Shown: piece by piece, positions 53,780 to 62,051 of the stretch | How positions within the stretch are numbered: position 1 is the stretch's first letter | Layout of the letters: every line of letters starts with the position of its first letter | Origin: Verrucomicrobiota bacterium | GTDB taxonomy: Bacteria > Verrucomicrobiota > Verrucomicrobiia > Verrucomicrobiales > DEV007 | NCBI GenBank assembly: GCA_020630975.1 | Contig: JAHDID010000009.1 | Span: 98,306 to 162,305 of the forward strand | Length of the DNA: 64,000 nucleotides | Reading direction: 5' to 3' | Program-made: the position numbers and the translations under genes | The notes under the pieces: generated by a model | The model's input: the letters and a program-made list of their open reading frames with translations, nothing else | Databases searched by the model: none | What the model was told of the DNA's origin: nothing

Positions 53780-55717
53780 ATGGTGCTAGTAGCAGTGAAC
53801 CTAAAATCCAACTCCACCGAGCAGCGAGTGGCTATATCCGTACCCGACGGCGGCACTGCCCGCATCGGCCGTAGCCCTCAGGCCATCGCAGGTGAACCTG
53901 CAGGACTGCTCGCCATCACTTGGAGCGATCGACTAGTCAGCCGCAGCCACTGCGTAGCCACTCGCAAAGGTGATTCACTACAGCTCGAGCGCCTACCTGC
54001 ACTACCCGGCCGAGGCCAGCCTAATGTGCTCTACTCAAATACCACCATGCCCAAGCGCGAGGCGCTCGACGAGCCGATCTCGCTAGCCTACGGCGACTCG
54101 GTAGTGATCGGTGCCAAGGGCCGCACCGCCCTCTACTGGCTGCGTGAGGAGGCAGATCTGCAGCCTCTGATCGACCAGTGCCAAGCCGAAATCCGCGCCG
54201 AAGAGGAGGCTCACCTCCAGCCCGTACAGGTGACCAAACAAGCCTACGACGAGGTCGAGCAACTCGACGAGTACAGCCTGCGCGTGCAGCTGAAGCTACT
54301 GCAACGTCAGCTCCCCGAGCAGGTCCTCTCTGGCTGGACCAATCGCCAAGAGCTATTCGCCAGAGCCGCCGCCTTTGTCGAGACAGGGCTACCTGGACAG
54401 CAGGAAGTGACCGCCGCCTTCATCGCTGTCGATCGAGGCCCCAGCGGCCAAGTCAGATTCGAGCGGCTCAGCCCCGATGCCGCCGACCGTGCCAATTTTC
54501 AGCCCAGCCTCCGCCTGCTCGATCAACTAAATCTCGAGGAGCCCAAGCCCAGTGATGTACACCTGTGGAACTCGAAAGACGACCAGACACTGTTCAGCGG
54601 CGGCAGCCTAAAGGACAAGGGCGTCGACTGGGTAGCGGCTATCCCTGTGGCCCCGCTCGACGACGAGGGCGAGGTGCATCTCGATCGCGACCACGGCCGC
54701 CCTGCCTACCTCTATGTGCAAAATCGCCAGGCCACGGAAAACTCCGCCGCCATCGCCCTACCTTTTCTCCGGCTAGTCACCTCCTTGATCGCCAGCCTGC
54801 TCTCCGCGCGAGATCAGCAGCGCATCCAGGATAGGATGTCGACGTACTTTTCGCCAGGCCTGCGCCGCCTCATGCGCGATAGCAATGAGGAGACTCTACG
54901 CCCGACCATGGCCGACTGCACCATCATGTTTGCCGATCGTCGTGGCTCGTCTCACCTACTCGAGACCGCCAAGACCGATGAGCAAATCCTCGATCGACTC
55001 AAAGAAAACCAAGAAATCGTCGGCCAGATCACCGAGGAAGTTTTCAATCACGATGGCGTCATCACCGACTTCGCGGGCGACGGTGCCCTAGCGCTGTGGG
55101 GCTGGCCATCGCTGTCCAGCGACCGCAATCTGCATGCCATCCGCGCCGTCGAGGCTGCCGAGGCGATCTGCCGAGACCTAGCCGCTCGAGGTGAGTACGA
55201 GGAGGCTCAAGGCCGCTTCATGGCAGCTGTGCGCTTGGGCATATCCACCGGCCGTATCGCTGTGGGCAAGACTGGTCCGGCCCAGCAGTGGCACATCAGT
55301 GTCTTCGGCGGCGTCGCCAATCTCGGTGCTCGACTCGAGCGTATCGCCAAGGAATTCAAGGTACCGCTACTGATCTCCGACGAGACCTATCAGCGGGTGA
55401 AAGGCGCCACCAAAGAGCGCCGCTTCCGCAAGCTGTGCCTGATCAATCCCGCCGGTTTCAATGAAAGCTACCCGGTCTACGAGGTGATCCAGCCCAAAGA
55501 ATGGGGCGGCTCCGGTATCGATGCCGATTCGGTGAAAACCTACGAAACCGCTCTCACCCAGTTCATCGATCGCCAGTGGGATGCCTGCATCGATCTGCTA
55601 AACACCCTGCCAGCCGACGATGAGCCCGCCTGCTGGCTGCGCGATCGAGCCGAGATCTTTCGCATCAAGCCTCCGAGCCAGCATTGGCAGGGCGAGATAG
55701 CCAGCCTATCAAAGTAG
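53780..55717 (+). CDS. FHA domain / class III nucleotidyl cyclase
   Basis: 645 aa. An FHA-like N-terminus (about 1-125: ARIGRSPQ, WSDRLVSRSHCVATRKGDSL) is followed by a helical and GAF-like middle part (about 150-355). The class III adenylate/guanylate cyclase domain (about 365-545) has a first metal Asp in IMFADRRGSSH, a second in DFAGDGALALWGW, and Asn/Arg transition-state residues in GGVANLGARLERIAKE, so it should be active. FHA domains bind phosphothreonine, so a kinase probably controls it. No TM helix, so cytoplasmic. Its stop overlaps the convergent SDR gene by 9 bp. Confidence 0.88.
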   Translation: MVLVAVNLKSNSTEQRVAISVPDGGTARIGRSPQAIAGEPAGLLAITWSDRLVSRSHCVATRKGDSLQLERLPALPGRGQPNVLYSNTTMPKREALDEPISLAYGDSVVIGAKGRTALYWLREEADLQPLIDQCQAEIRAEEEAHLQPVQVTKQAYDEVEQLDEYSLRVQLKLLQRQLPEQVLSGWTNRQELFARAAAFVETGLPGQQEVTAAFIAVDRGPSGQVRFERLSPDAADRANFQPSLRLLDQLNLEEPKPSDVHLWNSKDDQTLFSGGSLKDKGVDWVAAIPVAPLDDEGEVHLDRDHGRPAYLYVQNRQATENSAAIALPFLRLVTSLIASLLSARDQQRIQDRMSTYFSPGLRRLMRDSNEETLRPTMADCTIMFADRRGSSHLLETAKTDEQILDRLKENQEIVGQITEEVFNHDGVITDFAGDGALALWGWPSLSSDRNLHAIRAVEAAEAICRDLAARGEYEEAQGRFMAAVRLGISTGRIAVGKTGPAQQWHISVFGGVANLGARLERIAKEFKVPLLISDETYQRVKGATKERRFRKLCLINPAGFNESYPVYEVIQPKEWGGSGIDADSVKTYETALTQFIDRQWDACIDLLNTLPADDEPACWLRDRAEIFRIKPPSQHWQGEIASLSK

Positions 55718-56416
55718 CCGCACGCTGCCCATACCACCATCGATCTGCAGGATCTGACCGGTCATAAAGCCAGAGTCTTCGCCGAGCAAAAAGCGGACTA
55801 CCTGAGCCACCTCGCTCGGATCGCCGACCCGCTTCAGCGGATGCCGCTGGGCCGAGGCTTCGGCTTTCTCCGGACTACCCAGTAGCCCACCTGCCAGTGG
55901 TGTATCCGTCAGCGATGGCGCGATAGCATTCACGCGGATCTTGGGCGCGAGCTCAGCTGCGAGCGAGCGAGTCAGGCCCTCGACGGCTCCTTTGGCAGCT
56001 GAGATACTGGCATGAAAAGCTAGCCCTGTCTGCACCGCCACAGTCGAGAAAAGCACGATCGAGGCACTGCCGCTCCCGCTTTTCTTTAGCGCAGGTATCG
56101 CCTGGCGGATCACCCGGACTGCGCCCATGAAGTTCACATTCCAATCCGCTAAAAAATCCTCGTCGGAAAAGCGAGCAAAGGGCTTGAGCGAGATCGTCCC
56201 AGGGCAATACACCACACCATCGAGCTGATCTGGTAGCTGCAACTCCGCCGCTGCATCCGTCGCCTCAAAAGCCTGCGTGGAGACCCCCGCCAGCCCAGAG
56301 ATCGCATCCTGCTCCCTCAGCGCAGCCACCACTTCATGCCCAGCAGCACTCAGCTGCTTCACCACCTCTAGTCCGATGCCGGTATTGCCACCGACCACCA
56401 AGTATTGTTTAGCCAT
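55709..56416 (-). CDS. Short-chain dehydrogenase/reductase without the catalytic Tyr
   Basis: 235 aa from the ATG at 56416, directly at the Rossmann fold (YLVVGGNTGIGLEVVKQL). A longer frame to 56464 would run into the 21-bp repeats and is rejected. The C-terminal block is NAIAPSLTDTPLAGG and GQILQIDGG. The active-site Ser is in VLFSTVAVQTG, and the usual YxxxK reads ISAAKGAVEG, so Tyr is Ile while Lys is kept. The reaction is therefore uncertain. Two repeat copies end 24 bp upstream. Confidence 0.85.
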   Translation of the reverse strand: MAKQYLVVGGNTGIGLEVVKQLSAAGHEVVAALREQDAISGLAGVSTQAFEATDAAAELQLPDQLDGVVYCPGTISLKPFARFSDEDFLADWNVNFMGAVRVIRQAIPALKKSGSGSASIVLFSTVAVQTGLAFHASISAAKGAVEGLTRSLAAELAPKIRVNAIAPSLTDTPLAGGLLGSPEKAEASAQRHPLKRVGDPSEVAQVVRFLLGEDSGFMTGQILQIDGGMGSVRLL

Positions 56417-56440
56417 ACCCAGCTTACGAATGGCCAAATT

Positions 56441-56475
56441 CAATAGGGTACAGTCTGGACTCAATAGGGTACAAT
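56441..56475 (-). repeat. Two 21-bp-phased copies of the TTGTACCCTATTGA repeat
   Basis: Minus-strand cores at 56441-56454 (one mismatch, CTGTACCC) and 56462-56475 (exact), 21 bp apart, ending 24 bp before the SDR start and in its orientation. Confidence 0.9.
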
Positions 56476-56485
56476 CCTGATTTTC

Positions 56486-56560
56486 TTAATCTTAATCCTA
56501 CTCATACTCTTAATCCCCAGCATCGTGCCGGCTCAGCTCGCTTCAGGGATTAAGATTACG
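56486..56560. repeat. Short-phrase inverted repeat, CTTAATC family
   Basis: CTTAATC words at 56486-56518 (CTTAATCTTAATCC, then CTCTTAATCC) face GGGATTAAGATTA (56547-56559). The middle is a GC-rich stretch. Adjacent to the 21-bp repeats, as the AATCTGTGAA element is at 19811. Confidence 0.65.
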
Positions 56561-56572
56561 AGCCCGTAGCTT

Positions 56573-58522
56573 TTAGTCCTCTAGGGTCGCTGAGATCCAC
56601 TGGCCGTAGACTGGCTGCGCGCTCCAGCCTTTGTATTGCCAGCCGATTTGGTACTGGATCTTAGGTTTGGTGAAATGCAGGGCCGATACGGAAAACTCAT
56701 TACCCTCGCGTAGCGGGCTGTAGCGCCACCGGTAGGGAGGGGCATCGGTATCTGGGCGGATCCGGCAGATCAGCTTTGCTTTCTTGGGAGCTTTCTTACG
56801 CCAGTCATCTGGCAGCTCCGGAGTGATCACTATCTTTCCATCGCGTCGCTCGGCTTCGCCTTCTTTGATCTCGGGCATCTGCTCGCATACCTCTGCATGC
56901 CTATCGCGCAGCTCCCGCAGCCGAGCGCGAAATCTCGCTCGAATCCGCTCCAGATCGTAGTCAGCCGCTAGGCAAGTATCGCGCCACAGCTCGATACCAC
57001 CGAGCTTGGTCGGCGCATCCTCCCGCCCTAGCGATCTCAGCAGCTCGGCTGGACAGCCCTCGCCATACACATCCACCGCGGCGCGTACCCACTCCATACC
57101 TGCAGCGTAGACGATATTCGGATCGCGCAGCTGCGATAGCAGCCCATCGTCCACCAGCTCGCGAAACTGCACCTCGCCCCAGGTCGAGCTAAGTGCCAGC
57201 CAGTGCTCGTACTCCGCATCTGCCCCCGGCTCGCGAAAATCGTGAAACTCGATATAGCTAGCCAGCCCCTCGTGAAACCAACGACTCGATCCAAAAGCCT
57301 GCTCTAGCCTACCATCAGACGCGCGGTCGATCAGCACATGAGCCACCTCGTGCCCGAGGATAGCGACCGCCTCATCGTGCCCCTGCCCCTCTGGGTAACC
57401 CATGCGGATCTTATTCCAGTAGGCTTGCCCAGCATTGTGCGAGCCCAGCGGGTTCATCATATCCACCGCGATGCGAGAGCGCGTCAGCTCCTCAGACACC
57501 TCTAGAGTCGCCGCGACCTTGGCCAATATCGCGTCGCTCTCCTCGATCAGCGGCTGTAGGCGCTCCGCGATCTTCTCCCTGTAGACAAAGTCGAAATGCT
57601 CGGTCTGCGACTGCTGCACCTGATTGCCCCCCTCCGGCTCGGGGCGGATGTCGTCACCTGTCTTGGGCAAGCTCGCCTCGTAGGCCGCCATCTCATCGCT
57701 ATTCGCCAAATTCACCACAAAGATGATTCCAAAAATCACTACAGTGACAAAGATGGCCGCCACCTTGCCCAGTCGCGCCCAAAATCCCCGATGCTTCGCC
57801 GCTGGGCTACCGCCCTGGCTACGCTTGGCAAATAAGTACAGCCCAAGCAACCACAGGCCCACACCCATCACCGCTATCACAACGATCTGCCGCCACGGCC
57901 ACACCCACGGATCGTCGATGCTATCAGGCGGCTGGATCAGCGAAAAAGGATCGAGCAGCTCGACGTAGGGCACCTGCTTCGCTTTGAGATACATCAGTAT
58001 CCCGTAGAGCATGCCGAGCACTAGAAATGTCCACAACCGCATGAAAGAAGCCGTCATCAGCAGGGACACAAAGAACCCCGTCACAAAGATGTTTAGCACC
58101 GTAAAGGTCGCAATATGGCTCCATGGAATGGCGGGAAAATTGCTCTCTCGAGACAATAGCTCATAAATAGTCGACTCGGCTGTCCAGATCAGATCCAGCG
58201 TAGCGAGCATGCCAAAAACTACCAACCACTTAGCGGTGTAGACTGCCGCCCGCGATATAGGTAGGCCATCCAGGTATTGTAATGTGCCCTCATCCTGCTC
58301 TCGCGTGAGCACCCCTCGGCAGCCGATCGCACAGATAATGAAGGTGATGACCAAAGCGAAATTCGATATGCTGAGGAGATCCGCCCATATCGACTTTTCA
58401 TCCATAAACTCGGTGAACTGCACGATCAGCAGCCCCACGATAAACAGCATGACCAACAGGAAAAACAGCGGGCGCAGACCCAGCCACTCTTTCCTCAAGA
58501 TCGCTCCAAAGCTACGTATCAT
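56573..58522 (-). CDS. ABC-2 permease fused to a zinc-metallopeptidase-like domain
   Basis: 649 aa. Residues 1-275 are an ABC-2 type permease with about six TM helices; the segment CIGCRGVLTREQDEGTLQYL, then DGLPISRA matches ABC-2 permeases of this type. Residues 280-600 form a soluble domain with HEVAHVL (391-397, HExxH) and WFHEGLASYIEF (415-426; the Glu there is a candidate third zinc ligand), as in gluzincin or peptidase-MA folds. It should face outwards and be active. Third gene of the ABC operon; overlaps its neighbour by 4 bp. Confidence 0.82.
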   Translation of the reverse strand: MIRSFGAILRKEWLGLRPLFFLLVMLFIVGLLIVQFTEFMDEKSIWADLLSISNFALVITFIICAIGCRGVLTREQDEGTLQYLDGLPISRAAVYTAKWLVVFGMLATLDLIWTAESTIYELLSRESNFPAIPWSHIATFTVLNIFVTGFFVSLLMTASFMRLWTFLVLGMLYGILMYLKAKQVPYVELLDPFSLIQPPDSIDDPWVWPWRQIVVIAVMGVGLWLLGLYLFAKRSQGGSPAAKHRGFWARLGKVAAIFVTVVIFGIIFVVNLANSDEMAAYEASLPKTGDDIRPEPEGGNQVQQSQTEHFDFVYREKIAERLQPLIEESDAILAKVAATLEVSEELTRSRIAVDMMNPLGSHNAGQAYWNKIRMGYPEGQGHDEAVAILGHEVAHVLIDRASDGRLEQAFGSSRWFHEGLASYIEFHDFREPGADAEYEHWLALSSTWGEVQFRELVDDGLLSQLRDPNIVYAAGMEWVRAAVDVYGEGCPAELLRSLGREDAPTKLGGIELWRDTCLAADYDLERIRARFRARLRELRDRHAEVCEQMPEIKEGEAERRDGKIVITPELPDDWRKKAPKKAKLICRIRPDTDAPPYRWRYSPLREGNEFSVSALHFTKPKIQYQIGWQYKGWSAQPVYGQWISATLED

Positions 58523-60126
58523 AGTGAGTCGACCTCCTCTCCATCATCACTATCTGGTGCATGCTCTAGGATAGACTCGCGCCAGTCATCGACGAAAGCC
58601 TCCAGCTCGAGCCCAGTGACTTGGCCAAAAGTGGCTACCACCGGATGCGTGTAGTCCCACAGCACCGCACGTCCATCAGCTCGAGTCACTTTTTGCACCG
58701 TGGTAGCTCTGGCTAGCTTTTGCACCACATCAGTACCGACTCGCTCGCGGAGCAGCTCCATACCCAGCCAGGCCACCGCATCGGCGGATCGCCATTCGGC
58801 ATCGTCCTGATATTTCGACCAGCCGAGGAGATTCTCCACACCTAGCCCATGCTTTTTCACAGCAGTCGCAGCTAGCTGAGTGCGCTCGCGGCGATACGCC
58901 TCGGAGGCTCCATCCATCTCCCACAGTCCCTCTAGGCCACAGACGATCCACCAGCGATCTTCCTGCCCGACACGCTCCATCGATAGCTTGTGCAGCACAC
59001 TGCTCATTGTCCAGGCGAGTAGACGAGCCTCAGAGAATGCCTGCTCATCCTGATAGGCCGCATACATCAGCACCGCTGTCGGGTCGGCCACTTTCTCCCA
59101 CGGATCGATCACCTCTGGCTCGTCGATATCGGTCTTTTCGACGATGTAGATCCTAGGGAAATCCTGTTGCTCGATGCCAAACCAATCCCGCAGCTCAGCC
59201 AGTCGCCGCGCGAGCCTCGCAGCCATAGCGATCTCGGCATCGACCGGCTCACCCTCTACCTCCGGAGAGACATACACCTCGACCCCCGCATAGGTCTCTG
59301 CCACCGCTCCAGGCACATCGAATGGCTCAGGATCATTCCCCCCTGTCTGAGATAGGGCAAAAAACACAACCACGAAGGCCAAGCCGGTCATAAAGGTACT
59401 CTCCCGGTAGGACATCTTTTCTCCCAGCATAGCTCCCACGGAGCCCTCTCGGACTAGCCCTAGGGCAAAAGCTACGATCACCCCGATCCCGACGATCAAT
59501 GCGGTCATCAACAAATCCGCCACAGGCCAGACCTCGCGCTCTAGGCCGAAGCGGTTGCGGCTGATCAAGGCATAAGGCGAAAACTCACCAATCGGTACAC
59601 TCGTATGCTGATGCATGATCAGCAGAGCGATCAGCAACAACATGATGGCCATGATGCGATAGCGACCCAGAAAGCTGATGATGAACCCCAGTATCACACA
59701 AAATAAGCTCCAACCCGCCGCCGATGAGTAGATGATACCCAGATACGTGGGTGTGAGCATCTCCTGCTGCAACCCCATGAGCACCCCGATCGATACTGCG
59801 AGGGCAGACAGCAGCAGCCCTATGCTGATAGCCAGAGCTAGCTTTAGCCCGATCATCTGCCACCTCGGTATCGGTAGCCCCTCTAGAAATAGCTGTGTCC
59901 GATGGCGATACTCTTCTGCGATCAGCAGATGCCCGACGATGAAACCTGCTATCGGCAGAAAAATCCAAAGCCCGAGCCCGACACCCCAGATCGCACCCGC
60001 CCCACTGCCATCGGCATTAAAGGCGACGCCACAGATCAGGCTAGCCACACAGAGAATGCCACACAGCAGCAGGTAGGATGGCCAATTCTGACGCAGCTCC
60101 TTTTGTAATAAAGTGCCAGCTATCAT
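58519..60126 (-). CDS. ABC-2 permease fused to a degenerate peptidase-like domain
   Basis: 535 aa. Six or so TM helices up to about residue 260 (LIAEEYRHRTQLFLEGLPIP is the counterpart of the TRE segment in the sister gene). The outer C-terminal domain (about 270-525) resembles that of the sister, but the HExxH position reads SSVLHKLSM, so zinc binding is lost. It overlaps the ATPase gene and the other permease gene by 4 bp each, so all three are coupled. One active and one inactive peptidase half suggests a heterodimer. Confidence 0.78.
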   Translation of the reverse strand: MIAGTLLQKELRQNWPSYLLLCGILCVASLICGVAFNADGSGAGAIWGVGLGLWIFLPIAGFIVGHLLIAEEYRHRTQLFLEGLPIPRWQMIGLKLALAISIGLLLSALAVSIGVLMGLQQEMLTPTYLGIIYSSAAGWSLFCVILGFIISFLGRYRIMAIMLLLIALLIMHQHTSVPIGEFSPYALISRNRFGLEREVWPVADLLMTALIVGIGVIVAFALGLVREGSVGAMLGEKMSYRESTFMTGLAFVVVFFALSQTGGNDPEPFDVPGAVAETYAGVEVYVSPEVEGEPVDAEIAMAARLARRLAELRDWFGIEQQDFPRIYIVEKTDIDEPEVIDPWEKVADPTAVLMYAAYQDEQAFSEARLLAWTMSSVLHKLSMERVGQEDRWWIVCGLEGLWEMDGASEAYRRERTQLAATAVKKHGLGVENLLGWSKYQDDAEWRSADAVAWLGMELLRERVGTDVVQKLARATTVQKVTRADGRAVLWDYTHPVVATFGQVTGLELEAFVDDWRESILEHAPDSDDGEEVDSL

Positions 60127-61019
60127 ATCTCTCGAGCCGCCACTCCTACACAGGATATAAAGATGTCGTCGAGCGATAGCATCTCACTCGGTAGCCGTGC
60201 AGTCTGCCAAGTCTCAGGATCGGCATCTACGATCCAACTCTGGTGCTCACCCGCCTCCTCAGTCTGCCACACGGCAAATCCCTGCGGCAGCGCCTCGCCA
60301 TGCGGCAGCTTCACCCGGCGCACACGACTGCGCAGTACCGACAGCGGCCCCTCGAATCGAGTCTGCCCTCGGTGGATGATCCCCACGCGATCGGCGGTGC
60401 GCTCCACCTCGGGGAGCAAGTGCGTGGAGAAAAAAGTCGTCCGCCCATACTCTCTAGCCTGTCGCTCGATGATGTCGAGAAACTCACGCCTAGCGATCGG
60501 GTCCATCCCCGCCGTCGGCTCATCCAGTATCAATAGGGGCGGTCGCGGTGCTAGAGCTAGAGCCAAGGCCAGCTTTACCTTCATCCCGCCTGAGAGCTGC
60601 GATGTCTTTCGCCTAGGCGGCACCTCGAGCACCTCCAGTAGGCGCTGGTATTCCTGCTTATCCCAGTCGGGGTAAAGTCCGCCGACGAATCGGCCCAGCA
60701 TCTCCGCCGTCATCCACGGGTAGAAAAACTGCTCCTGAGACACATAGCCTATATTCCGCTTCTCCTTTAGACCTGGGCGCTTCGTCGTCTCGCCCATCAG
60801 CTCGATCGAGCCTGCATCTGGAGCCAGGATACCCATCAGCATGCGGATCGTCGTGGTCTTGCCCGCTCCATTCACTCCGAGAAAGCCATAGATCTCACCT
60901 TCTTCTACCTGCAAATCGAGCCCATCCACAGCCACAAATTTACCAAACTGGCGTCGCAAACCTTTCACCGATAGAGCGGGGCTATCAGTTGGTGCGGCAG
61001 GAGCATCTGAAGGGATCAT
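60123..61019 (-). CDS. ABC transporter ATP-binding protein
   Basis: 298 aa from the ATG at 61019 (a GTG seven codons upstream is also open). Walker A GVNGAGKTTTIRMLMG, Q-loop YVSQEQFFYP, signature LSGGMKVKLALALALAP, Walker B LLILDEPTAGMDP, H-loop FFSTHLLPEVE. It powers the two permease-peptidase proteins encoded downstream with 4-bp overlaps. First gene of the operon; upstream lies an A/T-rich leader. The substrate cannot be predicted; efflux of a peptide or lipid is usual for this class. Confidence 0.93.
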   Translation of the reverse strand: MIPSDAPAAPTDSPALSVKGLRRQFGKFVAVDGLDLQVEEGEIYGFLGVNGAGKTTTIRMLMGILAPDAGSIELMGETTKRPGLKEKRNIGYVSQEQFFYPWMTAEMLGRFVGGLYPDWDKQEYQRLLEVLEVPPRRKTSQLSGGMKVKLALALALAPRPPLLILDEPTAGMDPIARREFLDIIERQAREYGRTTFFSTHLLPEVERTADRVGIIHRGQTRFEGPLSVLRSRVRRVKLPHGEALPQGFAVWQTEEAGEHQSWIVDADPETWQTARLPSEMLSLDDIFISCVGVAAREI

Positions 61020-61116
61020 GATTTTAAAATAAGGTGTCACCCCGTTTTGAAGCGAACTGATTTTTTAAACATCTTAAAGGATTATACGTAAATTTCATAA
61101 ATTTTATAAATTATTT

Positions 61117-61145
61117 TTGACGTAAAATGCTCAAAGACTTAAGGT
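61117..61145 (+). promoter_or_regulatory. Promoter-like sequence before the prepilin remnant
   Basis: TTGACG (61117-61122), 17-bp spacer, TAAGGT (61140-61145). Together with the preceding TTTATAAATTATT it is a diverged copy of the promoter at 61995 and may now drive the FKBP-like lipoprotein gene. Confidence 0.45.
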
Positions 61146-61180
61146 TATGATAATTTTGAAGATTTAAATCTCTTGAGGTA

Positions 61181-61249
61181 ATGAAGCTTCCACAACCCAA
61201 AAAGCACAACAGCGGTTTGAGATCAAAGTGCTCAACTCCCATCAACTAA
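61181..61249 (+). pseudogene. Remnant of a type IV prepilin gene
   Basis: A 22-codon frame with GAGG ribosome site (61175-61178) starts MKLPQPKKHNSGL, close to [12 protein letters not shown] of the gene at 62052. It then breaks off where the hydrophobic prepilin helix should follow. It resumes with AAAGTGCTCAACTC, which matches AAAGCGCTCAACTC about 140 bp into the intact gene, but in another frame, and ends at TAA. The 100 bp upstream also resemble the intact gene's leader. An internal deletion after duplication explains this best. Too short to be functional. Confidence 0.55.
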
Positions 61250-61288
61250 CCTATAAATACCGAACGGTTTAACTCAAAAAACAAAGCA

Positions 61289-61882
61289 ATGAAAAAGTAT
61301 CTATACACCACGATGGCTATCGGACTGGTCACCCTATGTTCCTGTAGCAAAACCGAAACAGCTGCCGACGGATTCGAGTTCCCTGAGGTCACTGTCGAAA
61401 ATGGCGAAATCAATGTCGCTATCGACTCCTCGGAGCCTGCTCCTAGCTGGAACTACAAGCGACGCCTCGAGCAGTTCGACATGCAAGCTCCTGCTGGTAA
61501 AGAAGGCCGTGTCGTCGCTAACGGTGATGTCGTGAAGATCAAATACCAGATGCGTCAGTGGAAAACCGGTGCCGTCATCGACGAGAGCGGTAGCTACCCT
61601 GTCGAGGTCGTCGCTGGCAAAACTCCAGACGAGCAGGCTGAGATCCTCGCTAGTCTCGATGCCGTCATCCTCACCACCGTCCCTAAGTTCCTCGCTGAGG
61701 CTGTCGTAGGGGCTGAGGTCGGCGAGTGCCACCAGGTCGTCTTCAGCAAAGGCATGGTAGATCTACCTGACATGTATGATTCAGAGGACGGATACGTCCT
61801 AGTCGCTCACGTCGAGGATGCCTACACCACTGCAGAGTACAAAGAGATCCTCGCTCAGCGCTTCGCTCAGAATAACAACTAA
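61289..61882 (+). CDS. FKBP-like lipoprotein
   Basis: 197 aa. Signal peptide with a lipobox-like TLCSC (Cys19) suggests membrane anchoring. The domain at about 75-185 has FKBP-type features: NGDVVKIKYQMRQWKTGAVI (like GDxVxVxYtG..dG), DLPDMYDSEDGYVLVAHVED, and VVGAEVGECHQVVF (like mkvGgk). The typical active-site residues are partly changed, so prolyl isomerase activity is not certain. It stands between the prepilin remnant and the intact prepilin-like gene and has its own terminator. Confidence 0.75.
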   Translation: MKKYLYTTMAIGLVTLCSCSKTETAADGFEFPEVTVENGEINVAIDSSEPAPSWNYKRRLEQFDMQAPAGKEGRVVANGDVVKIKYQMRQWKTGAVIDESGSYPVEVVAGKTPDEQAEILASLDAVILTTVPKFLAEAVVGAEVGECHQVVFSKGMVDLPDMYDSEDGYVLVAHVEDAYTTAEYKEILAQRFAQNNN

Positions 61883-61915
61883 TCCGCAAAGCACTCTCAA
61901 AGCTTTTATCTAACC

Positions 61916-61949
61916 AAAGGCTCGATCCTGTCTCAGGATCGGGCCTTTT
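61916..61949 (+). terminator. Rho-independent terminator
   Basis: AAAGGCTCGATCCT (61916-61929), 5-nt loop, AGGATCGGGCCTTT (61935-61948), with one G-T pair, then T residues. Ends the FKBP-like lipoprotein gene. Confidence 0.92.
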
Positions 61950-61994
61950 TGCTTTTTTCTTTAAAATAATTTTCATTATTTTTATAAATTATTT

Positions 61995-62023
61995 TTGACC
62001 ATATGTTCATAAAGTATTATATT
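61995..62023 (+). promoter_or_regulatory. Sigma70-like promoter of the prepilin-like gene
   Basis: TTGACC (61995-62000), 17-bp spacer, TATATT (62018-62023), inside a very A/T-rich leader. The ATG is 29 bp downstream. Its homologue lies at 61117. Confidence 0.65.
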
Positions 62024-62051
62024 TATGGTAATTATTTATATTTAAAAACAA

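Noticed and set aside
56416..56464. Longer N-terminus of the SDR from the start at 56464
   Set aside because: The extra 16 codons come from the 21-bp repeats; the Rossmann fold begins directly at the ATG at 56416.
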